Source: Deferribacter desulfuricans SSM1
Lineage (GTDB): Bacteria; Chrysiogenota; Deferribacteres; Deferribacterales; Deferribacteraceae
NCBI RefSeq assembly: GCF_000010985.1
Contig: NC_013939.1
Coordinates: 186,001-250,000, forward strand
Direction of reading: 5' to 3'
DNA: 64,000 nucleotides
In this document: positions 19,132 to 27,478 of the stretch, piece after piece
Layout: the number at the start of each line of letters is the position of its first letter
Position numbering within the stretch: position 1 is the first letter of the stretch
The notes under the pieces: model-generated
What the model was told of the DNA's origin: nothing
The model's input: only the letters and a program-made list of their open reading frames with translations
Databases searched by the model: none
Made by a program: the position numbers and the translations under genes

Positions 19132-20061
19132 ATGTCCAAAAAGAATAAAAAATTAACTTTATTAGTATTTGATGAAGCAGGGCAAAAAGAGGTAAGGTCT
19201 TTTTCCTTTAAGAAAAAGACTTTAAGTACTGCTATAATTTCATTAGTTATTGTTTTTACTATTACTATTATATCGTTAGGACTCTTATCTAAACTGTACT
19301 CTGAAAGAAAGCAGATGCTTTCTTATAAGAGTGAGAATGAACTTCTCAAAATTAGATTAACTGAATATGCAAAAAAAGTGAATGAGATTGAATCAAAACT
19401 TGTTTATCTTGAGGATCTTGAAAAACAGGTTAGAGAATTAGCAAAATATGCCGATGAAAAAACCAAAAAGCTTGCTGTAGGTGGTAAAGAGATAGATATT
19501 TTGAGGGATTACTCAGCAACTGCAGAAAGAAAAGAGAGCGAATTTTTTAACGATTTGAATAATACGTTGCTATCATTATCAACAGAGATTGAAAAGAAAC
19601 AGAATAGTCTTTCTGAGCTTATAAACTTTTTAGAAGAACAAAGGCTTATGACGCTTTCTACTCCATCTATTTGGCCAGTTAGAGGCTGGATATCAAGTAA
19701 GTTTGGTTATCGTATATCACCATTTACAGGTAGAAGAGTCTTCCATGAAGGGATTGATATAGCTGCAAGATATGGTGCTCCTGTTAGAGCTACAGCAAAA
19801 GGTATCGTAATATATGCAGGTTATAAACCTGGGTATGGTAAGCTGGTTACTATAGATCATGGTTTTGGGTATGTGACAAGATATGCTCACAATAGTAAAG
19901 TTCTTGTCAAGGTAGGACAACGCGTTGAAAAGGGTGATATTATAGCAAAAGTTGGTAGCTCTGGGCATAGCACAGGCCCCCATGTACATTATGAAGTTCT
20001 TGTAAACGGCGTGCCGGTAAATCCATTGGAATTTATTAACGAAGCTGCAAACGATCAATAA
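19132..20061 (+). CDS. Membrane-anchored M23 metallopeptidase (peptidoglycan hydrolase or activator)
   Basis: A 309-residue protein with a basic N-terminus, one transmembrane helix (about 31-53), a coiled coil (about 55-175) and a C-terminal LytM/M23 domain (about 185-300). Zinc ligands are visible: HEGID (HxxxD) and HVHYEV (HxH), so the domain looks catalytically competent, unlike EnvC or NlpD. It would cleave peptidoglycan cross-links in the periplasm during growth or division. The ATG at 19132 is preferred over the in-frame TTG at 19126 because the promoter ends just upstream and no Shine-Dalgarno exists for either. Confidence 0.9.
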   Translation: MSKKNKKLTLLVFDEAGQKEVRSFSFKKKTLSTAIISLVIVFTITIISLGLLSKLYSERKQMLSYKSENELLKIRLTEYAKKVNEIESKLVYLEDLEKQVRELAKYADEKTKKLAVGGKEIDILRDYSATAERKESEFFNDLNNTLLSLSTEIEKKQNSLSELINFLEEQRLMTLSTPSIWPVRGWISSKFGYRISPFTGRRVFHEGIDIAARYGAPVRATAKGIVIYAGYKPGYGKLVTIDHGFGYVTRYAHNSKVLVKVGQRVEKGDIIAKVGSSGHSTGPHVHYEVLVNGVPVNPLEFINEAANDQ

Positions 20062-20113
20062 TTATAATTTTAATATCAATAGAAAGCTTTGAATATATTT
20101 GTTTAAGTTAATA

Positions 20114-20185
20114 AGATTGCTTCGCTGCACTTGCAATGACTGCATTTAGGGGTTATTGCAATGAACAGAAGCAACGAAGCAATCT
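20114..20185. repeat. Dispersed palindromic repeat, copy C (best preserved ends)
   Basis: A 72-base element beginning AGATTGCTTCGCTGC and ending GCAACGAAGCAATCT; the two ends are reverse complements at 14 of 15 positions. The interior holds TTGCAATGAC and a partly symmetric GTTATTGCAATGA. It lies between the convergent M23 and usp genes. Confidence 0.85.
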
Positions 20186-20252
20186 ATTATAGAGTAATTT
20201 ACTCAATAAGCATCGAAGATGAAATTTAATACAATCTAAAAATTATTCGTTA

Positions 20253-20702
20253 TCAATTTTTTCTTGTGACTAATACGCTTATTGGGGCCCTTCTAACTAT
20301 TTTTTCAGCAGTACTTCCATAGAAAAATTTCTTTATGCTAGTTTTACCATGAGAACCGATTACTACGAGGTCGTAGTCACCTTTTTCTATTTCTAAAAGC
20401 CCTTCCACGTATGGTATCCCTCTTCTTATTATATACGAAACGTCTAATTCATTTAATAAAGGGACTGATTTATTTAGTTCTTTAAGTTGATTATTAATTT
20501 CTTCATCGAGACGTTTACGTATATTTTCAAATTCTTTTTCGTTAACATATAACTTTAACTGGCTTTCGTCGTGTGCAACATGAAGTATTGTCAGTTTACT
20601 TTTACATGATTTAGCTAAATTTGCTGCCACTCTAATAGCGTTTAATGAATCATCACTAAAATCTGTCATTACTAAAATATGTTTATAGATACATTCGTTC
20701 AT
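20253..20702 (-). CDS. Universal stress protein (UspA family)
   Basis: A 149-residue single-domain Usp. The N-terminal strand HILVMTDFS and the C-terminal GSHGKTSIKKFFYGSTAEKIV carry the ATP-binding G2xG9xG(S/T) pattern, so this is probably an ATP-binding type. It lies 27 bases downstream of the pyrophosphatase gene on the same strand and may be co-transcribed. The specific stress or partner is unknown. Confidence 0.9.
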   Translation of the reverse strand: MNECIYKHILVMTDFSDDSLNAIRVAANLAKSCKSKLTILHVAHDESQLKLYVNEKEFENIRKRLDEEINNQLKELNKSVPLLNELDVSYIIRRGIPYVEGLLEIEKGDYDLVVIGSHGKTSIKKFFYGSTAEKIVRRAPISVLVTRKN

Positions 20703-20729
20703 AAATCACCTCCATGATTATATTCTATT

Positions 20730-22388
20730 TTATTTTTTATTTAAACTCAACTCTTCTAAAACTCTTAAAACTTCAGGTAATAATTGTTTTTTTCTTGAAA
20801 GCACATTTTTTAGATAAAATACTGAGTCATCAATCTTTTGATAAATAAACAAATTTTCTGCAGGTTTGAAATTTGATGTTACTAAGATACTGTTACCACT
20901 TATAATATCAGTGATAAGCAACATCGTCCAGTCTAAAGCTTTTTCAGACTTAACATTTTGCAGATTTTCCTTTATTTTATCCTTTATATTTTCAAATCCA
21001 TCCAAGGTTACAACCTCTATTTGCCCAATTCCAAAATTTACATTATATTCATTATATGTTTTAAAATCAGTTAATATAGCTTTTTCCACATCTAAATTAT
21101 CAAAATTTGCTGTAACACTAAATATTTCTTTTCCATAATCGTTTATATCTAAGTGAGCTATTTTTGCTAACTGTTTAGCAATTTCTATATCTCTTTTTGT
21201 CGTTGTGGGTGATTTTAATACCACAGTATCTGAAAGGATTCCACTCAAAAGTAGAGTTGCTGTAATTTCATCTACATGTTGTTTGTGATGTTCGAAAAGT
21301 TCATAAACTAAGGAGCACGTACTCCCAAGAGGTTTTGCATAAAAGAAAATCGGAGTGTTAGTTTTGATTGTACCGAGTCTGTGGTGGTCAATTATTTCAA
21401 TTATTTCTGCGGTTTCTGCACCATCTACTGCTTGGCTAAGCTCATTATGATCCATCAGAATCAATTTTTGTTTAAATCTCTTAATAAGATCAGATCTAGT
21501 TAGAATCCCAACTAATTTTCCGTTATCATCAACGACAGGCAAACCCCTACGATTTTCATTGATTAAAATATCCTTTGCTTCATCTAAATACATCTCTTTT
21601 TTTAATACGGGGAAATTGCTACTCATCACATATTTTGCTGGGACACTAAAAATGGTTTTTCTAACAGTTTCAGCAGTGTCATGATATGATATGATTATTG
21701 ACCCTTGATAGTTGTCTATATTTATCCCTTCAAGTTCAGATCTGTCTTTTAAGCCGGTTATTATAATTGCAGGGATCTGTTTGCTTGCAGCATATTCTAT
21801 AATATCAACTCTTCTACCTACTATTAATACAATATTTTCAGGATTGAGTGCATCAAATTGCTCTTTAAATCTATTAAAAGGCATCGCACCTACTAAAATA
21901 TGTGCATTAAATTCTTTATTACGACCTTCTTTTATAAGCTCACAATTTAGTACTTTTTGGAAATTTTCTATTCTAAAAAGATAACTTGGTCTTATGTTTA
22001 TTTCTTGTTTACCTATATAAAAATCTGTAATTTCTAGGATACTTACAATACCTTTTAAATCGTTTTCGTCATTTAATATTGGTGTAAGTCGAATTTTTAA
22101 TTTATTTATATTGTTCATAACATCAAAGATAGGATCGTTTATATTTGAATAAATAACTTTTTTGGTCATACAATCGCTTACTTTTGGATAAACATCTTTT
22201 ATTAACACTGGAGGGGTTAAATTGAGTCGATTAAAAATATATTTAGTTTGATCGTTTAAATTCCCACATCTTGCCGGTATATAGCTGCGAGATTTATCAA
22301 TTTGATTTTTTAATTTTGCATAGCAGTAAGCAGAACAAATTGAATCAGTGTCTGGATTTTTATGCCCTATAACATATACAGTTTCCAT
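20730..22388 (-). CDS. Manganese-dependent inorganic pyrophosphatase with CBS-DRTGG-CBS insert
   Basis: A 552-residue family II pyrophosphatase (DHH superfamily) that hydrolyses PPi to phosphate. The N-terminal catalytic half begins GHKNPDTDSICSA (8-20). A regulatory insert of about 240 residues follows, with a CBS motif (about 70-125), a DRTGG domain and a second CBS (about 250-305). The catalytic DHH motif (IDHHRLGT) and the DHHA2 domain with KSPTTTKRD come after the insert. Related CBS-PPases are inhibited by AMP/ADP and activated by ATP or diadenosine polyphosphates. The usp gene follows on the same strand. Confidence 0.93.
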   Translation of the reverse strand: METVYVIGHKNPDTDSICSAYCYAKLKNQIDKSRSYIPARCGNLNDQTKYIFNRLNLTPPVLIKDVYPKVSDCMTKKVIYSNINDPIFDVMNNINKLKIRLTPILNDENDLKGIVSILEITDFYIGKQEINIRPSYLFRIENFQKVLNCELIKEGRNKEFNAHILVGAMPFNRFKEQFDALNPENIVLIVGRRVDIIEYAASKQIPAIIITGLKDRSELEGINIDNYQGSIIISYHDTAETVRKTIFSVPAKYVMSSNFPVLKKEMYLDEAKDILINENRRGLPVVDDNGKLVGILTRSDLIKRFKQKLILMDHNELSQAVDGAETAEIIEIIDHHRLGTIKTNTPIFFYAKPLGSTCSLVYELFEHHKQHVDEITATLLLSGILSDTVVLKSPTTTKRDIEIAKQLAKIAHLDINDYGKEIFSVTANFDNLDVEKAILTDFKTYNEYNVNFGIGQIEVVTLDGFENIKDKIKENLQNVKSEKALDWTMLLITDIISGNSILVTSNFKPAENLFIYQKIDDSVFYLKNVLSRKKQLLPEVLRVLEELSLNKK

Positions 22389-22493
22389 TTTTAATCCTCA
22401 TTTTTTATTTGTATTATATAATGATAAATAAATTTAACAATAAAATTAATTCATTTTATGAAAAAATTGGGGGATACCAGCATTATAATTGGC

Positions 22494-22521
22494 TTGATTA
22501 ATAGCTATATAGTGATATAAT
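22494..22521 (+). promoter_or_regulatory. Promoter of the STAS/anti-sigma pair
   Basis: TTGATT (22494-22499), a 16-base spacer and TATAAT (22516-22521), then a 20-25 base leader with AAGGGGG before the ATG. Confidence 0.55.
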
Positions 22522-22546
22522 TAAAATATACTAAGGGGGCTAAGAT

Positions 22547-22891
22547 ATGGATATATTAAGAAAAGAAGAAAACGGTATTATAACATTTAAAGTAAATTCT
22601 CTGCGTATAGATGCTTCGGTTGTGGGAGAATTGAAAGATGTTGTTGTTAAAGATATTGTTGAAGGTGCAAAGATTATTTTGGACTTAAATAATGTTGAAT
22701 ATATGGATAGTACATCATTGAGCGTCCTTGTATTTTTCTATAAAGAGGCCAAGCAGAAAGGTGCTATTTTTAAAATAGTTACTAATAATGATAAGGTACT
22801 GTCAATATTTATAACCACAGGGCTTATTAGAGCATTAGAAATTGTAAAAGATTATGATGAAGCAGTAAAAGAAATTTTGGAGGGGAGTTAA
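22547..22891 (+). CDS. STAS-domain anti-sigma factor antagonist
   Basis: A 114-residue SpoIIAA/RsbV-type protein. The conserved loop VEYMDSTSLSVL (about 50-61) holds the phosphoacceptor region; aligned with SpoIIAA (DSSG), the acceptor position is Thr56 between two serines. In partner-switching modules the unphosphorylated form binds the anti-sigma kinase and frees its target. The next gene encodes such a kinase domain, and the STAS stop is one base before its likely initiation codon. No sigma factor or PP2C phosphatase is in the window. Confidence 0.88.
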   Translation: MDILRKEENGIITFKVNSLRIDASVVGELKDVVVKDIVEGAKIILDLNNVEYMDSTSLSVLVFFYKEAKQKGAIFKIVTNNDKVLSIFITTGLIRALEIVKDYDEAVKEILEGS

Positions 22892-22892
22892 A

Positions 22893-23324
22893 ATAAATCT
22901 AACTTTTGAAATTGAATCAGATCTTAGAAAAGTAAATAAGGTAGCTGAGAAAATTTGTGAAAATTTAAAAAGTTATGGTTTAGGTGATAAGGAATTATAT
23001 TTTATAAGGTTGATTATCGCTGAGTTATTGAATAATGCAGTAATTCATGGAAATCAAAATGACCCAAAGAAGAACGTCTCTATAAGTTGCAAAGTTGAAA
23101 ATGAAAATTTAATTGTAGAAGTTTCTGATGAAGGGGATTTATTTAATTTAAAAATTCCAGAAAAACCTGATCTTTTTTTAGATTACGGTAGAGGACTTTA
23201 TCTCGTATCAAAATTAGTGGATTTTATTGATGTCATAAAAGATAATCGCAAAAAAGTTGTAATACATAAAAAATTAAATAAAAAGAATAACAAGTTAGAG
23301 GATAACCCCCTAACTTGCTGTTAA
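22893..23324 (+). CDS. Anti-sigma regulatory factor, RsbW-like kinase, apparent AUA start
   Basis: A 143-residue GHKL ATPase-type protein. It has LIIAELLNNAVIHGN (N-box, about 38-52), VSDEG (G1-type box, about 76) and a YGRGLYLV motif (about 99-106), as in serine kinases of partner-switching modules. The reading frame is open from 22869 but has no ATG, GTG or TTG until a TTG at 23010, which would remove the first helix and strand of the domain. The codon ATA at 22893 (INLTFEIESD) gives a family-like N-terminus and lies 9 bases after GGAGGGGAG, so I place the start there. Its end overlaps the convergent cysK by 4 bases. Confidence 0.78.
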   Translation: MNLTFEIESDLRKVNKVAEKICENLKSYGLGDKELYFIRLIIAELLNNAVIHGNQNDPKKNVSISCKVENENLIVEVSDEGDLFNLKIPEKPDLFLDYGRGLYLVSKLVDFIDVIKDNRKKVVIHKKLNKKNNKLEDNPLTCC

Positions 23325-23330
23325 ATTTTT
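23291..23330. terminator. Convergent terminator between anti-sigma gene and cysK
   Basis: CAAGTTAG (23291-23298) pairs with CTAACTTG (23310-23317), with GG/CC pairs inside and TTAAATTTTTT after it. The hairpin lies inside the end of the anti-sigma coding region and just past the cysK stop, so it can serve both strands. Confidence 0.6.
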
Positions 23331-24271
23331 TGAAATAGGTCTGTACTGAGATATCTTTCACCAGTATCACAAACAATGAAAACTATGCTTAGATCTTTGT
23401 TCTCTTTTTTTTGTGCTATTTTATAAGCAGCAGCAAAATTTGCTCCCGATGAAATGCCAGCCATAATACCTTCTTCTTTAAATAACCTTCTTGCAAAGTC
23501 TATAGCTTCTTCATCTTCAATGGTAATTACGTCGTCAACGATGCTTAAATCCAAATTTTTAGGGATAAAACCTGCTCCTATTCCCTGTATTTTATGGGGT
23601 GCAGGTGTGAAATCTTTTTTATTTAAAAAGTATGAGATTGCAGGGTTATTTGCTGGCTCAACAGCAATAGATTTAATTTTGTTAAAGGTTACCCGCTTTA
23701 AAAATCTACTTGTTCCACTAAGAGTCCCGCCAGTTCCAACACCTGCAACAAAATAATCGATTTTGCCGTTTAAAGCATAGTATATTTCAGGTCCCGTAGT
23801 TGCTTCATGAATCTTTGGGTTTGCAGGGTTGTCAAATTGTGATGGCATAAAAAATTTATCTGGTTCATTTTTCAGTAATTCATTTGCTGCATCAATTGCC
23901 CCTTTCATCCCTTTTTCTGCTGGTGTCAGTAAAAGTTCAGCGCCATACATTTGCATAATTGCACGTCTTTCGATACTCATTGATTCTGGCATTGCAAGCA
24001 TAACCTTGAAACCAAGAGATGCGCCCATCATTGCAAGGGCTATACCTGTGTTGCCGCTTGTTGGTTCAATTATTGTCATCTCCTCTTTAAGTTTTTTGTT
24101 GAATAAAGCGTCCATAATCATGGAATAACCTATTCTATCTTTTACAGAAAAGGATGGGTTTCTATTTTCTAATTTTGCGTATAATTTACCGTTTAGATTT
24201 TTATTTATATTTTTTAGCTCGACAGTAGGTGTATTGCCAATAGATTGGAAGTTTGATTCAAAAAATTTCAT
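23321..24271 (-). CDS. cysK: Cysteine synthase (O-acetylserine sulfhydrylase)
   Basis: A 316-residue PLP enzyme of the beta family that makes cysteine from O-acetylserine and sulfide. Lys44 in NPSFSVKDR is the PLP lysine; TSGNTG binds PLP phosphate and substrate, and GTGGTLSGTSR is the second glycine-rich loop. Length fits CysK/CysM. The gene is third in an Rrf2 regulator-metY-cysK operon (10-base gap), so it likely shares sulfur-responsive control. A cystathionine beta-synthase-like specificity cannot be excluded by eye. Confidence 0.93.
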   Translation of the reverse strand: MKFFESNFQSIGNTPTVELKNINKNLNGKLYAKLENRNPSFSVKDRIGYSMIMDALFNKKLKEEMTIIEPTSGNTGIALAMMGASLGFKVMLAMPESMSIERRAIMQMYGAELLLTPAEKGMKGAIDAANELLKNEPDKFFMPSQFDNPANPKIHEATTGPEIYYALNGKIDYFVAGVGTGGTLSGTSRFLKRVTFNKIKSIAVEPANNPAISYFLNKKDFTPAPHKIQGIGAGFIPKNLDLSIVDDVITIEDEEAIDFARRLFKEEGIMAGISSGANFAAAYKIAQKKENKDLSIVFIVCDTGERYLSTDLFQKI

Positions 24272-24281
24272 TATTTCCCCC

Positions 24282-25568
24282 TTAAATTTGGTTTAATGCT
24301 TGGCCAATATCCTCAATTATATCTTCAACATTTTCAATCCCAACGGATAGACGTATAAAATCATCTGTTACACCTGTTGCTAATCTTTGCTCAGGTGTAA
24401 GCTGTTGGTGGGTTGTGCTTGCAGGATGAATTACAAGAGATCTAGCATCACCTATATTGGCTAAATGAGAAATCATTTTGATAGAATTTATAAATATTTT
24501 CCCTGCTTCATATCCACCTTTAACACCAAAACCTATTATAGCGCCAAAACCATTTTTTAAATATTTTTTGGCATTTTTATGATCAGGGTGACTTTCTAAT
24601 CCTGGATAATTAACCCAGCTGATTTTTGGGTGTTTTTCAAGAAATTTTGCTACTTCTAAAGCATTTTCACAATGTTTTTTCATCCTTAAAGGTAGAGTTT
24701 CAAGCCCTTCGATTATCATAAAGGCATTAAAAGGGCTAATGCAGGCACCCATATCTCTCAAAAGCTGAAGTCTTATTTTTGAGGTAAAAGCAGCACCTTT
24801 AGCTATAGCATCATTATGATTGCCAAATGCATCCCAGTAAACAAGTCCGTGGTAAGACTCATCTGGATTAGTAAATTCTGGGAAATTTCCGTTTGCCCAG
24901 TTAAAATCGCCCTTTTCCACTATAGCTCCACCAATACTTGTACCATTTCCAGTAATAAATTTGGTGAGCGAATAAACAACTATATCAGCACCGTGATCAA
25001 AAGGGTTAAAGATGTATGGTGCTACTGTATTGTCAATTATTAGAGGTACACCTAGTTCGTGAGCAATTTTAGCTATTTCCTCAAAATCGTTCACATTATT
25101 TTTTGGATTACCGATTGATTCTAAGTAAAAGGCTTTTGTTTTTTTATCTGCAGCTTTTTTAAAGTTTTCGGGATTTGATGAATCTACAAACTTTACTTCT
25201 CTTCCAAGTTTTTTCAATGTGTAGTTAAACAAGTTAAAAGTTCCCCCATAGAGATAAGAGCCCGATACGATATTGTCACCTAAATTAGTAATATTTAAAA
25301 TTGCATAACTAATAGCTGCCTGGCCTGATGATACTGCTAAAGCAGAAGTTCCTCCATGGAGGGCAGCTAGCCTATGCTCTAAAACTTCTTGTGTGGGGTT
25401 CATTAATCTAGTGTAAATATAGCCAGGTTCTTTTAATTCAAAAAGGTTTGCAGCGTGTTCAGTGTCTCTAAATACATATGATGAAGTTTGGTATATGGGT
25501 ACTGCTCTTGCTCCGGTGCTATCAGGTCTGTAACCGTGATGCAAAAGTAAACTTTCAATATTTTTCAT
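24282..25568 (-). CDS. metY: O-acetylhomoserine sulfhydrylase
   Basis: A 428-residue PLP enzyme of the Cys/Met metabolism gamma family. The N-terminal [22 protein letters not shown] pattern, the PLP lysine in [12 protein letters not shown], and the long insert around [11 protein letters not shown] are typical of the large O-acetylhomoserine sulfhydrylases (MetY/Met17), not of cystathionine gamma-synthase. It converts O-acetylhomoserine plus sulfide to homocysteine. Middle gene of the Rrf2-metY-cysK operon. Confidence 0.92.
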   Translation of the reverse strand: MKNIESLLLHHGYRPDSTGARAVPIYQTSSYVFRDTEHAANLFELKEPGYIYTRLMNPTQEVLEHRLAALHGGTSALAVSSGQAAISYAILNITNLGDNIVSGSYLYGGTFNLFNYTLKKLGREVKFVDSSNPENFKKAADKKTKAFYLESIGNPKNNVNDFEEIAKIAHELGVPLIIDNTVAPYIFNPFDHGADIVVYSLTKFITGNGTSIGGAIVEKGDFNWANGNFPEFTNPDESYHGLVYWDAFGNHNDAIAKGAAFTSKIRLQLLRDMGACISPFNAFMIIEGLETLPLRMKKHCENALEVAKFLEKHPKISWVNYPGLESHPDHKNAKKYLKNGFGAIIGFGVKGGYEAGKIFINSIKMISHLANIGDARSLVIHPASTTHQQLTPEQRLATGVTDDFIRLSVGIENVEDIIEDIGQALNQI

Positions 25569-25602
25569 TTTATCATCCTCCTATAATTTTTTTACTTAGC
25601 TT

Positions 25603-26022
25603 CTAAATTATAAATGTTGTGGTAAAGTTAATCGTGTTTTCGTTGATAATGTCTTGAATTGTTTTGTTTTTTAACAAGCTAATTATTTCCGTGTTTAGAT
25701 TTTCAAAAACAGTAAAAGTGTTGCATGTGGATTTTTCTAAAAATTTTGAACAATTAAATACTTTTAAATCGTTTTCTGTGATAGTGATTATATCAAAAAT
25801 AGATATTTCTTCAGGAAGCTTTTTAAGGGCAAATCCACCTCCGCCACCTTTTTTAGATATGACTATTCCGTTTGTTTTTAGTTCAGAAAGGGTTATTTCA
25901 AGGAATCTTTTTGGAATATTGTATTTTTTTGCAATGACATCACTTTTAATAAATTTATCTTTGTTTAAAGCCAATTCATAAACTGCTATAATTGCATATA
26001 TGGATTTAGATGTTACATTCAT
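25603..26022 (-). CDS. Rrf2-family transcriptional regulator (CymR-like by context)
   Basis: A 139-residue winged-helix protein beginning MNVTSKSIYAIIAVYELA, with the family's helix-turn-helix (KYNIPKRFLEITLSELKTNG) and the Gly-rich wing KKGGGGGFAL. Only two cysteines (NCSKFLEKSTC, spaced C-x8-C) occur where IscR/NsrR have three, so an Fe-S cluster is less certain. First gene upstream of metY and cysK, which fits the role of CymR, the Rrf2 repressor of cysteine metabolism that works with CysK. The ATG follows AGAGGTGA. Confidence 0.87.
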   Translation of the reverse strand: MNVTSKSIYAIIAVYELALNKDKFIKSDVIAKKYNIPKRFLEITLSELKTNGIVISKKGGGGGFALKKLPEEISIFDIITITENDLKVFNCSKFLEKSTCNTFTVFENLNTEIISLLKNKTIQDIINENTINFTTTFII

Positions 26023-26041
26023 TGTTCACCTCTTAAGTGAA

Positions 26042-26070
26042 GTTGTAACAGAGATATTAAAGAATGTCAA
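26042..26070 (-). promoter_or_regulatory. Promoter of Rrf2-metY-cysK
   Basis: On the minus strand TTGACA (26070-26065), a 17-base spacer and TACAAC (26047-26042), about 20 bases upstream of the ATG. An autoregulatory operator would be expected here but I cannot define one. Confidence 0.6.
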
Positions 26071-26136
26071 TAAAAATCATGATATTAGTGATAAATAAAT
26101 ACTCAAGCTATACTATAATTGTTGACAAAATCATCC

Positions 26137-26288
26137 AGATTGCTTCGCTGACGCTCGCAATGGCAAATTTTGTGGTTATTATGACCCCGCCATTTAGTGA
26201 GATTTACTAAGTTTAAAAATTTTTTAGTATATTATTGTTAAATAGATAATTATCAAGATGTAAACGTTAATGGCGAGGTAAGCAATCT
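26137..26288. repeat. Dispersed palindromic repeat, copy D (long form)
   Basis: AGATTGCTTCGCTGACGCTCGCAATGGC at 26137 faces ATGGCGAGGTAAGCAATCT ending at 26288, so the ends are inverted repeats about 150 bases apart. It is longer than copies A, C and G because of an AT-rich interior. The 308-base gap 26023-26330 holds the operon promoter and this element, with no gene visible. Confidence 0.65.
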
Positions 26289-26330
26289 CAAATTTATTGA
26301 ATTTTTTAAACATAAGCACTAAACAGTTTG

Positions 26331-27329
26331 TTAAATTAATGCGGTACTTTCTTTTAAGTTTAGTAATAAATTCATATTTTGAACTGCCTGTCCGCTTGCT
26401 CCCTTTATGAGATTATCAATACATGATACAATTATTAGAGTTTCTCTTCTTTTAAACAGTGCTATATCGATGAAGTTTGTGTATTGAACATTTTTTATTG
26501 AAGGGATGCTGTTTTCATAGATTCTGACAAATTTTTTATTTTTATAATATTCTTTTAAACAGTCATATAGTTGTTCTAAGCTTTTATCAGACTTTGTATA
26601 GATTGTAGATTCAATTCCTCTATTGATAGGTAAAAGATGAGGGGTAAATATTACTTTACTATTTTTATCAGCTAATTTTAATATCGATGATATCTCAGAC
26701 TCGTGTCTGTGGGATAGTATGGAATAAGGCTTAAAATCTTCATTAACCTCACAAAAATGTGTTTTTTCTGTAGGTTTTTTCCCCGCGCCACTAACACCAG
26801 ATTTAGAATCAGCAATTATTTCTGGTGATATTAGACCTTCTTTTAATAATGGATAAGTGGGGATGATTATGCTTGTAGGATAACATCCGGGATTTCCTAT
26901 AATTTTTGCACTTTTGATATTTTTTTCAAATAATTCAGGTATTCCGTACGCAGTAAAATCTAATAGTTCTGGATATTTATGATTTATTTTATAAGTTTTT
27001 TCATAAAGTGAAATATCTTGATATCTAAAATCGGCGCTTAGGTCTATACAAATTTTACCTTTAACAAAAAAATATTTTACTGCATCCATTGATGCTGCGT
27101 GCGGAAGGCATAGGAAAATAATGTCACTTTTTGAGGCGATTTGTTCGAAATTGTTAGGTTCGATTGTTTTGTCAAATATGTTGGTAAGCTGAGGATATAT
27201 TTCAGAAAAATTTTTGCCAGCATAGCTATCACTTGTCACTGCTGATATTTCTATGTGTGGGTGTTTTATGAGAATCTTAACTAGCTCAAAACCAGTATAT
27301 CCTGTAGAACCTATTATAGAAACTTTCAT
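26331..27329 (-). CDS. argC: N-acetyl-gamma-glutamyl-phosphate reductase
   Basis: A 332-residue NADPH-dependent reductase, third step of arginine synthesis, making N-acetylglutamate semialdehyde. The NADP-binding GSTGYTG (7-13) and the catalytic Cys149 in GNPGCYPTS are visible, as is KSGVSGAGKKP. It stands alone; no other arg gene is in the window. Length and N-terminus match the family's long form. Confidence 0.95.
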   Translation of the reverse strand: MKVSIIGSTGYTGFELVKILIKHPHIEISAVTSDSYAGKNFSEIYPQLTNIFDKTIEPNNFEQIASKSDIIFLCLPHAASMDAVKYFFVKGKICIDLSADFRYQDISLYEKTYKINHKYPELLDFTAYGIPELFEKNIKSAKIIGNPGCYPTSIIIPTYPLLKEGLISPEIIADSKSGVSGAGKKPTEKTHFCEVNEDFKPYSILSHRHESEISSILKLADKNSKVIFTPHLLPINRGIESTIYTKSDKSLEQLYDCLKEYYKNKKFVRIYENSIPSIKNVQYTNFIDIALFKRRETLIIVSCIDNLIKGASGQAVQNMNLLLNLKESTALI

Positions 27330-27443
27330 CTATTCCTCCACTTGTATTTTATATTATAGAGTATGCAACAATCCTCTTTATTTTTATTTATTATAGCAAT
27401 TTTTTATAAATTTATAAGCGCTAATTTTATTTTAAAACTTAAT

Positions 27444-27472
27444 TTGAAAAGTTATAAATTGTATGTTAATGT
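27444..27472 (+). promoter_or_regulatory. Promoter of the MinD-PilZ fusion gene, predicted leaderless
   Basis: TTGAAA (27444-27449), a 17-base spacer and TAATGT (27467-27472), then ATAAGT and the ATG at 27479. No ribosome binding site is present. Confidence 0.45.
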
Positions 27473-27478
27473 ATAAGT

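Noticed and set aside
23010-23324. TTG start for the anti-sigma gene
   Set aside because: It removes the first strand and helix of the ATPase domain and has no ribosome binding site; the frame upstream is clearly coding.
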